From Myxococcus hansupus (GTDB lineage: Bacteria > Myxococcota > Myxococcia > Myxococcales > Myxococcaceae), in contig NZ_CP012109.1 of NCBI RefSeq assembly GCF_000280925.3, positions 620,001 to 684,000 on the forward strand: a stretch of DNA of 64,000 nucleotides, in the 5' to 3' direction. The position numbers and the translations under genes were made by a program. Each line of letters starts with the position of its first letter. Position 1 is the first letter of the stretch. This document shows, piece by piece, positions 43,529-51,567 of the stretch. The notes beneath the pieces are model-generated. The model was not told the DNA's origin and did not search any database. It saw only the letters and a list, made by a program, of their open reading frames with translations.

Positions 43529-45577
43529 GTGTCCGCCGTCAATCCCATCCAGGCCTTGTGCAAGCTCCTTCAGGAGGAGCGCGAGCGCCTCGCGCGCCTG
43601 TGGGCCAAACGCCTGCGCGCGGAGACCTATGACGTGGAGGTCCCTGGCCGGGACCTGCGCGCGCCGCTGCGTCGGTTGCTGGACGAGTTGGCCCGGTTGC
43701 TGAGGGATCGGCCCGACGATGCGGTGCGGCTGTGGCCAGAGGTGGTTCGTCCACATGGGGCCTATCGCTACAGCCAGAACTTCGACCCCGAGGACCTGAC
43801 GCGCGAGTTCAAGTCCCTGGAAGAGGTGATGCTGCACGTCTACGGCCGCCGCAACGGGGGCTACATCGAGCCCGAGGTCGCGGAGCTCATGGCGGAGCTC
43901 GTGTGGGAGGCGGACGCGGCGGCCCAGGCGTCCTACGCGCGCATCCTGAAGACGGAGGAGGTCCGCTTCCGCGAGGCCGCGGTGATGGAGTCGGTGCTCA
44001 ACCAGGTGGACGTGGGCATCCTGCTGGCCGAGGTCGACGGCACCGTCTCCTTCGCCACACCGCCCGTGAGCCGGCTCATGGGCGTGCCCATGCGCGCGGT
44101 GATTGGTGCGCGGGCAGCGAACACCATCAACCCCGTGCTGACGCAGGTGAACGCGCGCCATCTCACGGGCGAGCCGTTCAAGCTCGCGGACATGCCGTTC
44201 CTTCGGGCGCTCAAGGAGAAGGGGCCGGTGCGCGGCGTGATGATGGTGGTGGAGCGCCCAGGAGGGGACTCCGCCACGCTGGAGCTGAGCGCCACGCCCG
44301 TGTGGGAAGAAGAGGGCGAGCTGGCCGGCGCCATCCAGACCTTCACCGACCGCACGGAGGCGGTGAACAAGACGAAGGCGCTCCAGAGCGCGCACGGGGA
44401 GCTGCGCCGGTTGCAGGGGCGGTTGCTCCAGCGCACCCGGCAGCAGGCGCTGGGGCAGCTCGCGAGCGGCGCGGCGCACGCGCTCAACAACTTCCTCAAC
44501 GTGCTGCGGCTGCGCATCACGCTGCTGCAACGCGAGTTCAAGCCTGAACACCTGGACGCGCTCGACAAGACGGTGCAGCAGATTGGCGAGCTGGTGGCTC
44601 GGCTGCAGGAGTTCAACATCCAGCGCACGCAGGAGCAGCCCACGGACGTGCCGGTGGACCAGACGGTGCGCGAGGCCCTGGAGCTGGCGCGCGGCGAGCT
44701 CGAGCAGCGCGAGCACCCGGTGTACGTGGACCTGGACCTGGCGGGGCCCGGCAACGTTCACGCGGACGCGGGCTTCTTCCGTGAGCTGGTGGTGAACCTG
44801 TTGCTCGTCGCTCGCGACCGGATGGAGGCGGGGGGCCGGTTGCATGTCTCCACCCGAGCGGATGGTCTGTCGTGGCTGACGTTGCGCATCGAGGATGAGG
44901 GGACGCCTTACTCCGGGGAGGAGCTGGCGCGCCTGTTCGACCCGTTGCGCAGGGATGCGGGCGCACCGCAGTTGTCCCTGTTCCTGGCGGTGGCGCGGGC
45001 GCAGGTGGAGCGCTGGGGCGGTGAGCTGACGGCGGAGGTGCCGGCCTCGGGGGCGGGGGCGGCGTTCGTGGTGCGGTTGCCGCGCGCGCACAACGGCACG
45101 GTCGCCGCGTCGCAGCGCGCGGAGTCGCAACGCGCGGAGGTGATGCGGCCCGTGGGCCCCCGGCGGTTCCAGCAGACGCGCAGCGTGCTGGTGGTGGATG
45201 ACGACCTGGACAATGCCCGGATGATGGCGGAGGTGCTGGGCGAGGAAGGCTACGAGGTCCAGGTAGCGCACAGCCCCGCGGTGGCGTTGGGCATGTGGGA
45301 CCGGCGCCGCTACGACGCCGCTTTGCTGGACGCGGTGATGCCGGAGATGAGCGGCTGGGAGCTGGCGCGCGAGCTGCGCAAGAAGACGCCCCAGGCACTG
45401 CTGGCCATCGTCACTGGCATGGACGTGCGCGGGCAGAATCGCTCCAACCTCGCGCTGGTGGACGCGGTCTTCCGCAAGCCCATCGACGTGGGCGCGCTGG
45501 ATGACTTCCTGGCGCAGGCCGAGCCGGGTGGGCCGGAGAACGGAGCGACAGGCTCGGGCGCGCCGCCTCCGGCGTGA
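43529..45577 (+). CDS. hybrid sensor protein with degenerate kinase domain and intact receiver
   Basis: About 682 residues. An RsbR-like helical N-terminus (about 1-150, LLQEERERLARLWAKRL) precedes a PAS-like domain (SVLNQVDVGILLAEVDGTVSFA). The dimer helix reads GAAHALNNFLN: His317 is present but the neighbouring acidic residue is Ala. In the ATPase domain the second N-box Asn is Val427 (NLLLVARDR), the DxGxG box reads EDEGTPYSG, and the last glycine box is LSLFLAVARA. ATP binding is therefore doubtful. The C-terminal receiver (SVLVVDDDLDNARMM, DAALLDAVMPEMSG, VFRKP) keeps its Asp and Lys. It may take phosphate from another kinase. The start is uncertain: GTG 43529 chosen, GTG 43487 possible. 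Confidence 0.8.
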   Translation: MSAVNPIQALCKLLQEERERLARLWAKRLRAETYDVEVPGRDLRAPLRRLLDELARLLRDRPDDAVRLWPEVVRPHGAYRYSQNFDPEDLTREFKSLEEVMLHVYGRRNGGYIEPEVAELMAELVWEADAAAQASYARILKTEEVRFREAAVMESVLNQVDVGILLAEVDGTVSFATPPVSRLMGVPMRAVIGARAANTINPVLTQVNARHLTGEPFKLADMPFLRALKEKGPVRGVMMVVERPGGDSATLELSATPVWEEEGELAGAIQTFTDRTEAVNKTKALQSAHGELRRLQGRLLQRTRQQALGQLASGAAHALNNFLNVLRLRITLLQREFKPEHLDALDKTVQQIGELVARLQEFNIQRTQEQPTDVPVDQTVREALELARGELEQREHPVYVDLDLAGPGNVHADAGFFRELVVNLLLVARDRMEAGGRLHVSTRADGLSWLTLRIEDEGTPYSGEELARLFDPLRRDAGAPQLSLFLAVARAQVERWGGELTAEVPASGAGAAFVVRLPRAHNGTVAASQRAESQRAEVMRPVGPRRFQQTRSVLVVDDDLDNARMMAEVLGEEGYEVQVAHSPAVALGMWDRRRYDAALLDAVMPEMSGWELARELRKKTPQALLAIVTGMDVRGQNRSNLALVDAVFRKPIDVGALDDFLAQAEPGGPENGATGSGAPPPA

Positions 45578-46105
45578 GCCGCCCCACGGGCGCGGACCGA
45601 GCCCCGCGTGAAGGTGCACTGCGCTACCGGCTGGGCGCGCCGCCTCCGGCATGAGCCGTCCTGCGGGTGCGGACCGAGCCCCGCGTGAAGGTGCACTGCT
45701 CTACTGGCTGGGCGCGCCGCCTTCGGCGTTGGCCGTCCTGCGGGCGCGGACCGAGCCCCGCGTGAAGGTGCACTGCTCTACTGGCTGGGCGCGCCGCCTT
45801 CGGCGTTGGCCGTCCCGCGGGTGCGGATCGCGCCCCTCGTCGAGAGGTGCGCTGTGCTCTACCGGCTGGGAGCGCCGCCTCCGGTGTGCATCACCCTGGA
45901 GGTGTCGACTGCGCCGCTCGCGAAGGAGTAGCGGCCTGCACGAACTGGCTCGGCGCCTTTAGCGTGCATCACCCTGGTGGGGGCGACTCCGCTGCTCGCG
46001 GAGGAGCAGGGGCCTGCACGAACTGGCGCGTCGCCTCCTACGTGAGACGCCCTGCCAATCCGGTTCGCTCCCGGAGGGCGCCATGGGGGCGAAGTCGGTG
46101 GCCTG
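45551..46105. repeat. degenerate tandem repeat, seven units of 77-83 bases
   Basis: Units start at about 45551, 45629, 45706, 45783, 45864, 45947 and 46025 and begin with GGCTGGGCGCGCCGCCT or a close variant. Units 2-4 are nearly identical (exact 77-base step), with GTGCACTG and CCGCGTGAAGG inside; units 5-7 drift. Unit 1 overlaps the last codons of the hybrid sensor gene, so the array may have grown from its 3' end. The 684-base interval 45578-46261 holds no gene that I can support besides the repeat. Confidence 0.85.
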
Positions 46106-46261
46106 CAAAAGTGGGGGCTCTTCACGAGGAGCCGATGCGGCTTCGGGCGTTGTCCGAACGGGTCGCCGTGAGTCCGAGTCGTGCTTGCATCCTCCTCCCG
46201 GCGTGCTTGGCTGTCCGTCGGTGCGGCGCTTCCCGCCGCGTTCGTTTCATGGAGGCCGTGC

Positions 46262-47854
46262 TTGCGCGTCGATGACCTGTGCCTGGTGCTGGTGACCTCA
46301 CTGTTGCAGGGCGACCGTGCCCGGTGGCCGGAGCGGCTCGAGGCGCTGGAGAAGGAACTGGGCGAAGGCTGGTCGCTGCGACGGCTCGCGGTGCCTCGGG
46401 TGTATTCGCTGGGGGTTCAACGCCGGGACGGGCGTGAGCTATCGCTGGCCGATTGGCTCGAACAGCTCGCCCCGAATGAGCCCGTTTCCGCCCGGGTGGT
46501 GGACTTCGGCTCCGCCGCTCCTGATGCACTCCCCGCGCACATCGCCGCCGCGTTCGCCAACACAGGGGGCACGGTGATGGAGGTGACCTCGGGAGGGGCG
46601 TCCTCGCACTTCCTGCTGCGAACGCACCCCAGCCGTCCGTATCTGCTCACGCCGCAGCGGCTCGTGGAGTTCGCGCGCGCGCAGCCCCATGCGGACCGCA
46701 TCTTCGAGGCCTGGGCGGCGTCTGTCTCCGAGAACAACGAGATGAATGGCCGGCCCGCGGTGCCGGTCTCGGAGGTGGCGGACTACCTGGCCTCGCCCGC
46801 GGGCTTCGTTCACTACGACCTGCGCGGCAATGAGTTGCTGGAGGAACTCCAGGTCGCGCTCCGGAAGCAGGGCTCGGCGGTGAGTGTCCCCGACGCGTTC
46901 AAGGCGGCGTTCTACACGAGCGATCCGGACGAGATGATGCGCGGCTTCATGTCGCCGGAGCAGCAGGCCGAGTACGTCCCGAGAGAGGAGCAGCTCCGCG
47001 TCACGGAGGCGACCACGCCCCAGCAGTTCGCGGACCTGGTGGATGCCCAGCCCTTCGCCCAGGACGCTTGGAGTCGCATCGTCCAGGACCTGAACCAGTT
47101 CCTGCCGGAGGGCACGCCGCCCGACACGGTGGAGTCTCTCCCTGCCCGGCTCAGGGCGATGCCGTCGGACGGGCTCCAGTCGATGTTCACCGGAAACATG
47201 ATGGAAGCGCTTCAACGCGCCGGCCGTGCTCAGGGCGCGACGCTGACCCTTCCCGAGCCCCTTCGCGGGTGCGTGGACCTCATGTTTCCGGTCGACGCGG
47301 ACGCCATCCCCGAGAAGGACCTGCTGCGCCTCCAGTCGAACCCCGACGTGTACCAGATGTTCCTGTTCCACGAGCTGGGGGACGGCCTTTCTCCTGTCTC
47401 CAACGGACCGGCTTGGGACGACGCGCGGCGCGCTTTCATCGAGGTGCTCCGGGACGCGGGCCGCTTCGCCTCCGAGCAGGGGTCGAACTTCGCGCCCGCC
47501 TTCAAGCTCGCGCTCTTCGCGCTGGAAGGGCAGTCGCCGAGCTATGGCAGCCTCGCACGAGAGCCCATGCAGGCCCATCTGGACGCCGCGAAGGCCGCGG
47601 GCTTCGACGACGAGCCGTTGGAGGTCTTCGGGCGCAAGCTGGGGTCCCTGTCGTTGTTCATCCCGCTGGGGCTGTCCGAGGAGAAGCTGCGGGCGCTGCT
47701 CGCCTACCTGCTGTGCGACATCTTCGGCGGCATGGGCTCGTGGAATGACCAGTACTTCGAGACGCCCGAGGCACAGCAGCAATATGAGGCCCTGTCGCCG
47801 CGGCTGTTCGCGGCCTTGAGTCGGTTCTTCGTGGCCACGCTCAACGCACGCTGA
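46262..47854 (+). CDS. hypothetical protein, about 530 residues
   Basis: The TTG at 46262 (MRVDDLCLVL) has GGAGG 8 bases upstream and is preferred over 46181, which would begin within unconserved sequence next to the repeat array. The product is soluble, mostly helical and acidic, without signal peptide, membrane segments or a motif that I know. It has a short N-terminal alpha-beta part (DDLCLVLVTSLLQGD, LRRLAVPRVYSLGV) and a long helical remainder. Codon use is like that of the neighbours, so it is a real gene. A stem-loop lies 20 bases after the stop. Confidence 0.7.
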   Translation: MRVDDLCLVLVTSLLQGDRARWPERLEALEKELGEGWSLRRLAVPRVYSLGVQRRDGRELSLADWLEQLAPNEPVSARVVDFGSAAPDALPAHIAAAFANTGGTVMEVTSGGASSHFLLRTHPSRPYLLTPQRLVEFARAQPHADRIFEAWAASVSENNEMNGRPAVPVSEVADYLASPAGFVHYDLRGNELLEELQVALRKQGSAVSVPDAFKAAFYTSDPDEMMRGFMSPEQQAEYVPREEQLRVTEATTPQQFADLVDAQPFAQDAWSRIVQDLNQFLPEGTPPDTVESLPARLRAMPSDGLQSMFTGNMMEALQRAGRAQGATLTLPEPLRGCVDLMFPVDADAIPEKDLLRLQSNPDVYQMFLFHELGDGLSPVSNGPAWDDARRAFIEVLRDAGRFASEQGSNFAPAFKLALFALEGQSPSYGSLAREPMQAHLDAAKAAGFDDEPLEVFGRKLGSLSLFIPLGLSEEKLRALLAYLLCDIFGGMGSWNDQYFETPEAQQQYEALSPRLFAALSRFFVATLNAR

Positions 47855-47873
47855 GCACGGGCCAAATCGGCGC

Positions 47874-47894
47874 GGCAGCCAGGCCCTGGCTGCC
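47874..47894 (+). terminator. stem-loop terminator
   Basis: A 9-base perfect stem (47874-47882 with 47886-47894) with a 3-base loop lies 20 bases after the stop at 47854. No T-run follows. Confidence 0.55.
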
Positions 47895-47955
47895 CGCCCA
47901 TCCCTTGTGGTGCTGGGCGTGGGTGTCCACCTCTGCGGAAGGAGGAGGCACCACC

Positions 47956-48198
47956 ATGTCACGCAAGATGATGGACTGCCGGAAGGCGCCCAGCGACACC
48001 CACTGCACGCTCACGATTTCGGGCGAGGAGGACGAGGTCTTCCAGGCGGCCATCGCGCACGCGGTCTCCGTGCACGGCCACGAGGACTCCGCCGAGTTGC
48101 GCGAGATGATTCGCGGGATGCTCGACGACGAGGAGCCCACGGCCAGCATGGGCATGCCCATGTCGATGCAGGAGCCGCAGCAGCCGAGCAGACACTGA
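47956..48198 (+). CDS. DUF1059 small protein
   Basis: 80 residues. MDCRKAPSDTHCTLTISGEEDEVFQAAIAHAVSVHG and SAELREMIRGMLDD fit the DUF1059 family, small proteins of unknown role with an N-terminal Cys pair. The C-terminus is a Met-rich tail (SMGMPMSMQEPQQ), which could bind metal such as copper; that is a guess. GGAGGAGG lies 6 bases before the ATG, a very strong ribosome binding site. Confidence 0.83.
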   Translation: MSRKMMDCRKAPSDTHCTLTISGEEDEVFQAAIAHAVSVHGHEDSAELREMIRGMLDDEEPTASMGMPMSMQEPQQPSRH

Positions 48199-48272
48199 CG
48201 CCTGGAAGCCTCTTCGTCTGAGCTGGCTGCCAGTGGTTGGGCTGGCCTCAAGAGGGAATTAGAGTCCCTCGG

Positions 48273-49532
48273 GTGAGTGCCCCACTGAGCCTGGAGCGCG
48301 TCCGCCGGAAGGTGGAAGCGGGTGAGACGTTGAGCGACGCGGAGCTGTCCCTGCTCCGCGCCGAGGCGCAGCGTGATGCGGGCCCCGTCTTGCGGCTGGC
48401 CCTGGCGCATGCCCTGGTCAACGCGGGCGCCGAGCGCGACGCGCTGCCCCTGCTGGAGTCCCTGCGCCGAGACTTCCCGCGCGACTTGCCCGTCCGGCTC
48501 GGGCTGGCGCGGGCCTTGTTGGGCCTGGAGCGGCATGGCGACGCGGAGCGACTGCTGACGGAGGTCCTGGCGCAATCGCCCGACGACCCCGAGGTGCTCA
48601 AGGTCCTGGCCGTGCTGGGCCTGCGGCGCGGTGAGACGGACAAGGCGCGCGCCTATGTCGCGGATGCGCTGGCCCGGGACCCCTTCGACGCCGAGGCGCG
48701 ACTGCTGAAGGAGGAGTTGGAGGCCGTGGACCTGCCGCCTCCGCCCGTCCCCCAGGAGCAGGTGCTGCGTCCGGAGTTCACCGCCGCGCTCACGGCCGCG
48801 TTGGGCCGCGCGCGGGTGGTGTTTCGGAGGCAGGGCAAGGACCTGCTCGTGAAGCTCGCCACGGGGGGCGTGGGGCGCGTGGATGTCGGCTCGTTGTATG
48901 CGGCGTACCTGGAGGCTCCAGGCTCACAGGGGCTGACGGCCCACGCGGAGGCCCTGGCGGCACAGCTCGGCGGCTTGTCCTCGGGCCTGGGGGAAGAGGG
49001 CGCGTCGTTGGAAGCCCGTCTGCGTCCGGTGCTGCGCCCGGCGGGTTTCGAAGCACGGGCCGTGGGCGCACTGCACCGGCCGGGCCCCGCGGGCCTGGAG
49101 ATTTTCTACGTCCTGGAAGACGCCGAGTTCGTCCGCTACCTGCCGGAGTCCGCGTTGGCGCCAGCGGGACTCACGCCCGATTCAGCGGACGCGGCGGCCT
49201 GGCGCAACCTGTCCTCACACGTGGCCAAGGTAGGGTGCGTGCTCATCGACCAGGGGCAAATCCGGCCGTCGAAAGCCCTCACGGGTCTGTGGGCGGTGGC
49301 GGAGGGGGACGGTCATGATGCCGCGCGTCTGCTCTTGGCGCCGCAGCGGCAGGCGTTGGCGGAACTCGTGGGAGAAGGTCCCTACCTCGTGTCCCTGGCC
49401 CGACGAGAATGGGTGCTGGTGTGCCTCGAATCGGACGCCAAGGCCCGCGCGTCGCTGGCGCGGCTCGTGCCCTCTCCGGATGGAATCCCGGGCACCTTCC
49501 GCCTGACGGAGGAAGGCCTGTCCCCGGTGTGA
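48273..49532 (+). CDS. TPR-repeat protein with unknown C-terminal domain
   Basis: 419 residues. Residues about 1-150 hold tetratricopeptide-like helix pairs (PVLRLALAHALVNAGAERDALPLL, VRLGLARALLGLERHGDAERLL, VLKVLAVLGLRRGETDKARAYV). The remainder, after a Pro hinge at VDLPPPPVPQEQ, has mixed strands and helices (VVFRRQGKDLLVKLATGG, LEIFYVLEDAEFVRYL, REWVLVCLESDAKA) but no family that I recognise. It is probably a cytoplasmic scaffold. The GTG at 48273 is chosen as the first start before the TPR region. The gene is convergent with the DUF4230 gene, 7 bases between stops. Confidence 0.72.
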   Translation: MSAPLSLERVRRKVEAGETLSDAELSLLRAEAQRDAGPVLRLALAHALVNAGAERDALPLLESLRRDFPRDLPVRLGLARALLGLERHGDAERLLTEVLAQSPDDPEVLKVLAVLGLRRGETDKARAYVADALARDPFDAEARLLKEELEAVDLPPPPVPQEQVLRPEFTAALTAALGRARVVFRRQGKDLLVKLATGGVGRVDVGSLYAAYLEAPGSQGLTAHAEALAAQLGGLSSGLGEEGASLEARLRPVLRPAGFEARAVGALHRPGPAGLEIFYVLEDAEFVRYLPESALAPAGLTPDSADAAAWRNLSSHVAKVGCVLIDQGQIRPSKALTGLWAVAEGDGHDAARLLLAPQRQALAELVGEGPYLVSLARREWVLVCLESDAKARASLARLVPSPDGIPGTFRLTEEGLSPV

Positions 49533-49539
49533 GCCGCGC

Positions 49540-50154
49540 TCAGCCCGTGGTGCCCATGGGCAGGCTGTCCACGAACACCACCTCGCGGTAGCCCAGCGTG
49601 AGCAGCAGTGCCCGCAGCGAGCGCTCCGCCGACTCGCGGGCCCGCCGCTGGAGGCGCCCATCCGCGCGGACTTCCTGCTCGAAGGCGAGCCGGGCCTTCT
49701 CCAACAACTGCGCCGTCTGCTCGCTGTCCAGGTTGGAGTCGATGATTTCCGTCTCCCCCGGACGCAGCTCCACCTTCACCTCCATCGGCGGCAGCACCAC
49801 GGAGACGCGGGTGCCCGTCACCTGGAGGTGGGAGCGGTCGAAGCGCTGGAAGTCGAAGCCCAGGTGCGCGTTCGCGAAGACAATCGCGCGGCCGTGGGGA
49901 TTCTGGAGTGCGTAACGTGCCCAGTTCAGCACGTCCTTCCAGAGCGCATCGGTGGCCTGCGGCTCGGGCGTGAAGGTCACCTTCTTGTAGAGGGCGACCT
50001 CCAGCGTCTCCAGCCTCGCCACGTCCCGCATCTGCTGCACCACGGCGGGCGTGTCCGGCAGCGACGGCGAGGGGGGCTTCATCAGCAGCCAGGCCCCCAC
50101 CGCGCCAAGCGCGGCGCCCAGGACGACGGTGAGGACTCGCGAGAGGTGCGCCAT
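49540..50154 (-). CDS. DUF4230 membrane-anchored protein
   Basis: 204 residues. An N-terminal membrane helix (LTVVLGAALGAVGAWLL) is followed by the DUF4230 core: VQQMRDVARLETLEVALYKKVTF, RVSVVLPPMEVKVEL and the C-terminal helix ESAERSLRALLLTLGYREVVF. The bulk should face the periplasm. The function of the family is unknown. The ATG at 50154 is preferred to 50199, which would overlap the start of the next gene and put charged residues before the helix. Confidence 0.82.
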   Translation of the reverse strand: MAHLSRVLTVVLGAALGAVGAWLLMKPPSPSLPDTPAVVQQMRDVARLETLEVALYKKVTFTPEPQATDALWKDVLNWARYALQNPHGRAIVFANAHLGFDFQRFDRSHLQVTGTRVSVVLPPMEVKVELRPGETEIIDSNLDSEQTAQLLEKARLAFEQEVRADGRLQRRARESAERSLRALLLTLGYREVVFVDSLPMGTTG

Positions 50155-50195
50155 GGCACCCAGTCTAGCGCTCCCGCTCGGTGACGCCGGTGCGC

Positions 50196-50753
50196 TCATA
50201 TCGAGGGCGCCAGCAGGACGACCGAGTAGCCCACGGCCGTCCGGGCTCCAGGATTCTCGTAGGAGTGCTTCTGGTCTCCCCGGAACACCACCACGTCACC
50301 GGGCTGGAGGACGAAGCGCTCCCCGCTGGCGATGAGCACCAGCTCGCCCACTTCGCACGCGAGGTACTCGCGGGTGCCCGGTGTGTGGGGAACACCGGTG
50401 ACGCGGACCTGCGGCGGCAACTCCACGCGGTCAAACTCCATGCCCGGCAGCGGGTCCGGGAGCAGCTTGCGCAGCATGCCGCCGCCGCGCGTCCGGACGG
50501 GGAGGGTGGCGCGAGGGTAGTGCCGAGCGCTCGCGCGGGGCTTCGCGATGAGCTCCTCCAGCGACACCTGGAGCGCGGCGGCCACGCGGTGCAGCACGGT
50601 CAGCGTGGGGTTGGCGGCCCCTGACTCCAGGTGGGCCCAGGTGGCCCGTGGCACGCCCGCGAGCCGGGACAGTTGCGCCTGGGTGGCGCCTCGCGTCTCC
50701 CGGAGCGAGCGGATGTTCCGGGCCAGTCTGCCAGGCAGGTCATCGTCGTTCAT
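50196..50753 (-). CDS. XRE-family regulator with cupin sensor domain
   Basis: 185 residues. Helix-turn-helix at about 10-65: RLARNIRSLRETRGATQAQLSRLAGVPRATWAHLESG. The C-terminal cupin (about 105-185) contains YLACEVGELVLIASGERFVLQPGDVVVFRGDQKHSYEN, a small-molecule sensor as in PuuR or SutR-like proteins. It is divergent from the SDR gene. Two inverted TTGGCA-type repeats directly before its start (50757-50791) suggest autoregulation and control of that operon. The ATG at 50753 is the first start before the DNA-binding domain; longer frames would cover the operator. Confidence 0.88.
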   Translation of the reverse strand: MNDDDLPGRLARNIRSLRETRGATQAQLSRLAGVPRATWAHLESGAANPTLTVLHRVAAALQVSLEELIAKPRASARHYPRATLPVRTRGGGMLRKLLPDPLPGMEFDRVELPPQVRVTGVPHTPGTREYLACEVGELVLIASGERFVLQPGDVVVFRGDQKHSYENPGARTAVGYSVVLLAPSI

Positions 50754-50756
50754 GGA

Positions 50757-50791
50757 TTGGCAATCTGCCAAGCCTTTGGCCTGGCTGCCAA
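50757..50791. promoter_or_regulatory. double TTGGCA palindrome, operator for the XRE-cupin regulator
   Basis: TTGGCA-ATC-TGCCAA (50757-50771) is a perfect inverted repeat. A second imperfect copy TTGGC-N6-GCCAA lies at 50776-50791. The pair starts 3 bases upstream of the XRE start codon and ends 48 bases before the SDR start, the right place to repress both. Confidence 0.7.
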
Positions 50792-50838
50792 CGGAATGGC
50801 GGAGGCCGTGTATCTCCAGACACAAGGAGGACACACGA

Positions 50839-51567
50839 ATGGTCCGCATCGACAAGAGCATCCTGATTACCGGCGCGAGCCGGGGCCTGGGACTGGCGCT
50901 GATGAACGGCTTCGCTCGCAGAGGCGCGCGGGTGGTGGGCGTGGCCCGGCATGCCGCGGAGATGGAGGCAGTCGCTGAGGCCCTGCGCTGGGAGGGCCTG
51001 GACGCCCACGCGCTGGCCTACGACGTGGGAGACAAGGAGGCCATCTACCCGATGGTGGGCGCGGCCACGGCGCTGGTGGGCCCGTTGGACGTGCTGGTCC
51101 ACAACGCGAGCACGCTGGGCCCCACGCCATTGCCGCTGTTGCTGGACACCGCGTGCGAGGACCTGCAGCGCGTGCTGGAGGTCAACGTGGTGGGCCCCTT
51201 CCGCCTCACCAAGGCGGTGGCGGGGAACATGGCGGTGCGAGGGAAGGGGCTGGTGCTGCACATCACCTCGGACGCGGCGGTGTCCGCCTATCCCCGCTGG
51301 GGCGCGTATGGCGTGTCCAAGGCGGCGCTGGAGCACCTGGGCCGCGTCTGGGCCGCGGAGCTGGAGGGCACGGGCGTGCGCTTCTTCGCGGTGGACCCCG
51401 GGGAGATGGACACGCGGATGTACCGGGACGCGGTTCCGGACGGGGACTACTCGCAATTGAGCAAGCCGGAGGCGGTGGCGGCGCGGCTCATCGAGTGGGC
51501 GGCGTGGCAGGCGGAGTCGCAGCCCTCGGGAGCCCGCCTGGAGGCGGCGAAGCTGGAGGCCGCATGA
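50839..51567 (+). CDS. short-chain dehydrogenase/reductase
   Basis: 242 residues of the classical SDR type. The coenzyme motif TGASRGLGLAL, the NNAG-like VHNASTLG, the catalytic Ser in LHITSDAAVS and the YxxxK in WGAYGVSKAAL are present, so it is likely active with NAD(P)H. The substrate cannot be told. AAGGAGG precedes the ATG. It is the first gene of an operon with the QueA-like gene (ATGA overlap) and is probably repressed by the divergent XRE-cupin protein. Confidence 0.88.
   Translation: MVRIDKSILITGASRGLGLALMNGFARRGARVVGVARHAAEMEAVAEALRWEGLDAHALAYDVGDKEAIYPMVGAATALVGPLDVLVHNASTLGPTPLPLLLDTACEDLQRVLEVNVVGPFRLTKAVAGNMAVRGKGLVLHITSDAAVSAYPRWGAYGVSKAALEHLGRVWAAELEGTGVRFFAVDPGEMDTRMYRDAVPDGDYSQLSKPEAVAARLIEWAAWQAESQPSGARLEAAKLEAA

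Noticed and set aside
43313-45652. A minus-strand open frame of 779 codons opposite the hybrid sensor gene
   Set aside because: His/Arg/Leu-rich antisense shadow; the plus strand has PAS, kinase-like and receiver domains.
45310-45696. Minus-strand open frame across the repeat array
   Set aside because: The peptide only reflects the tandem repeat and the antisense of the sensor gene.
45551-46105. CRISPR array
   Set aside because: The units are contiguous with no distinct spacers, the period is about 77 bases, and no cas genes are present.
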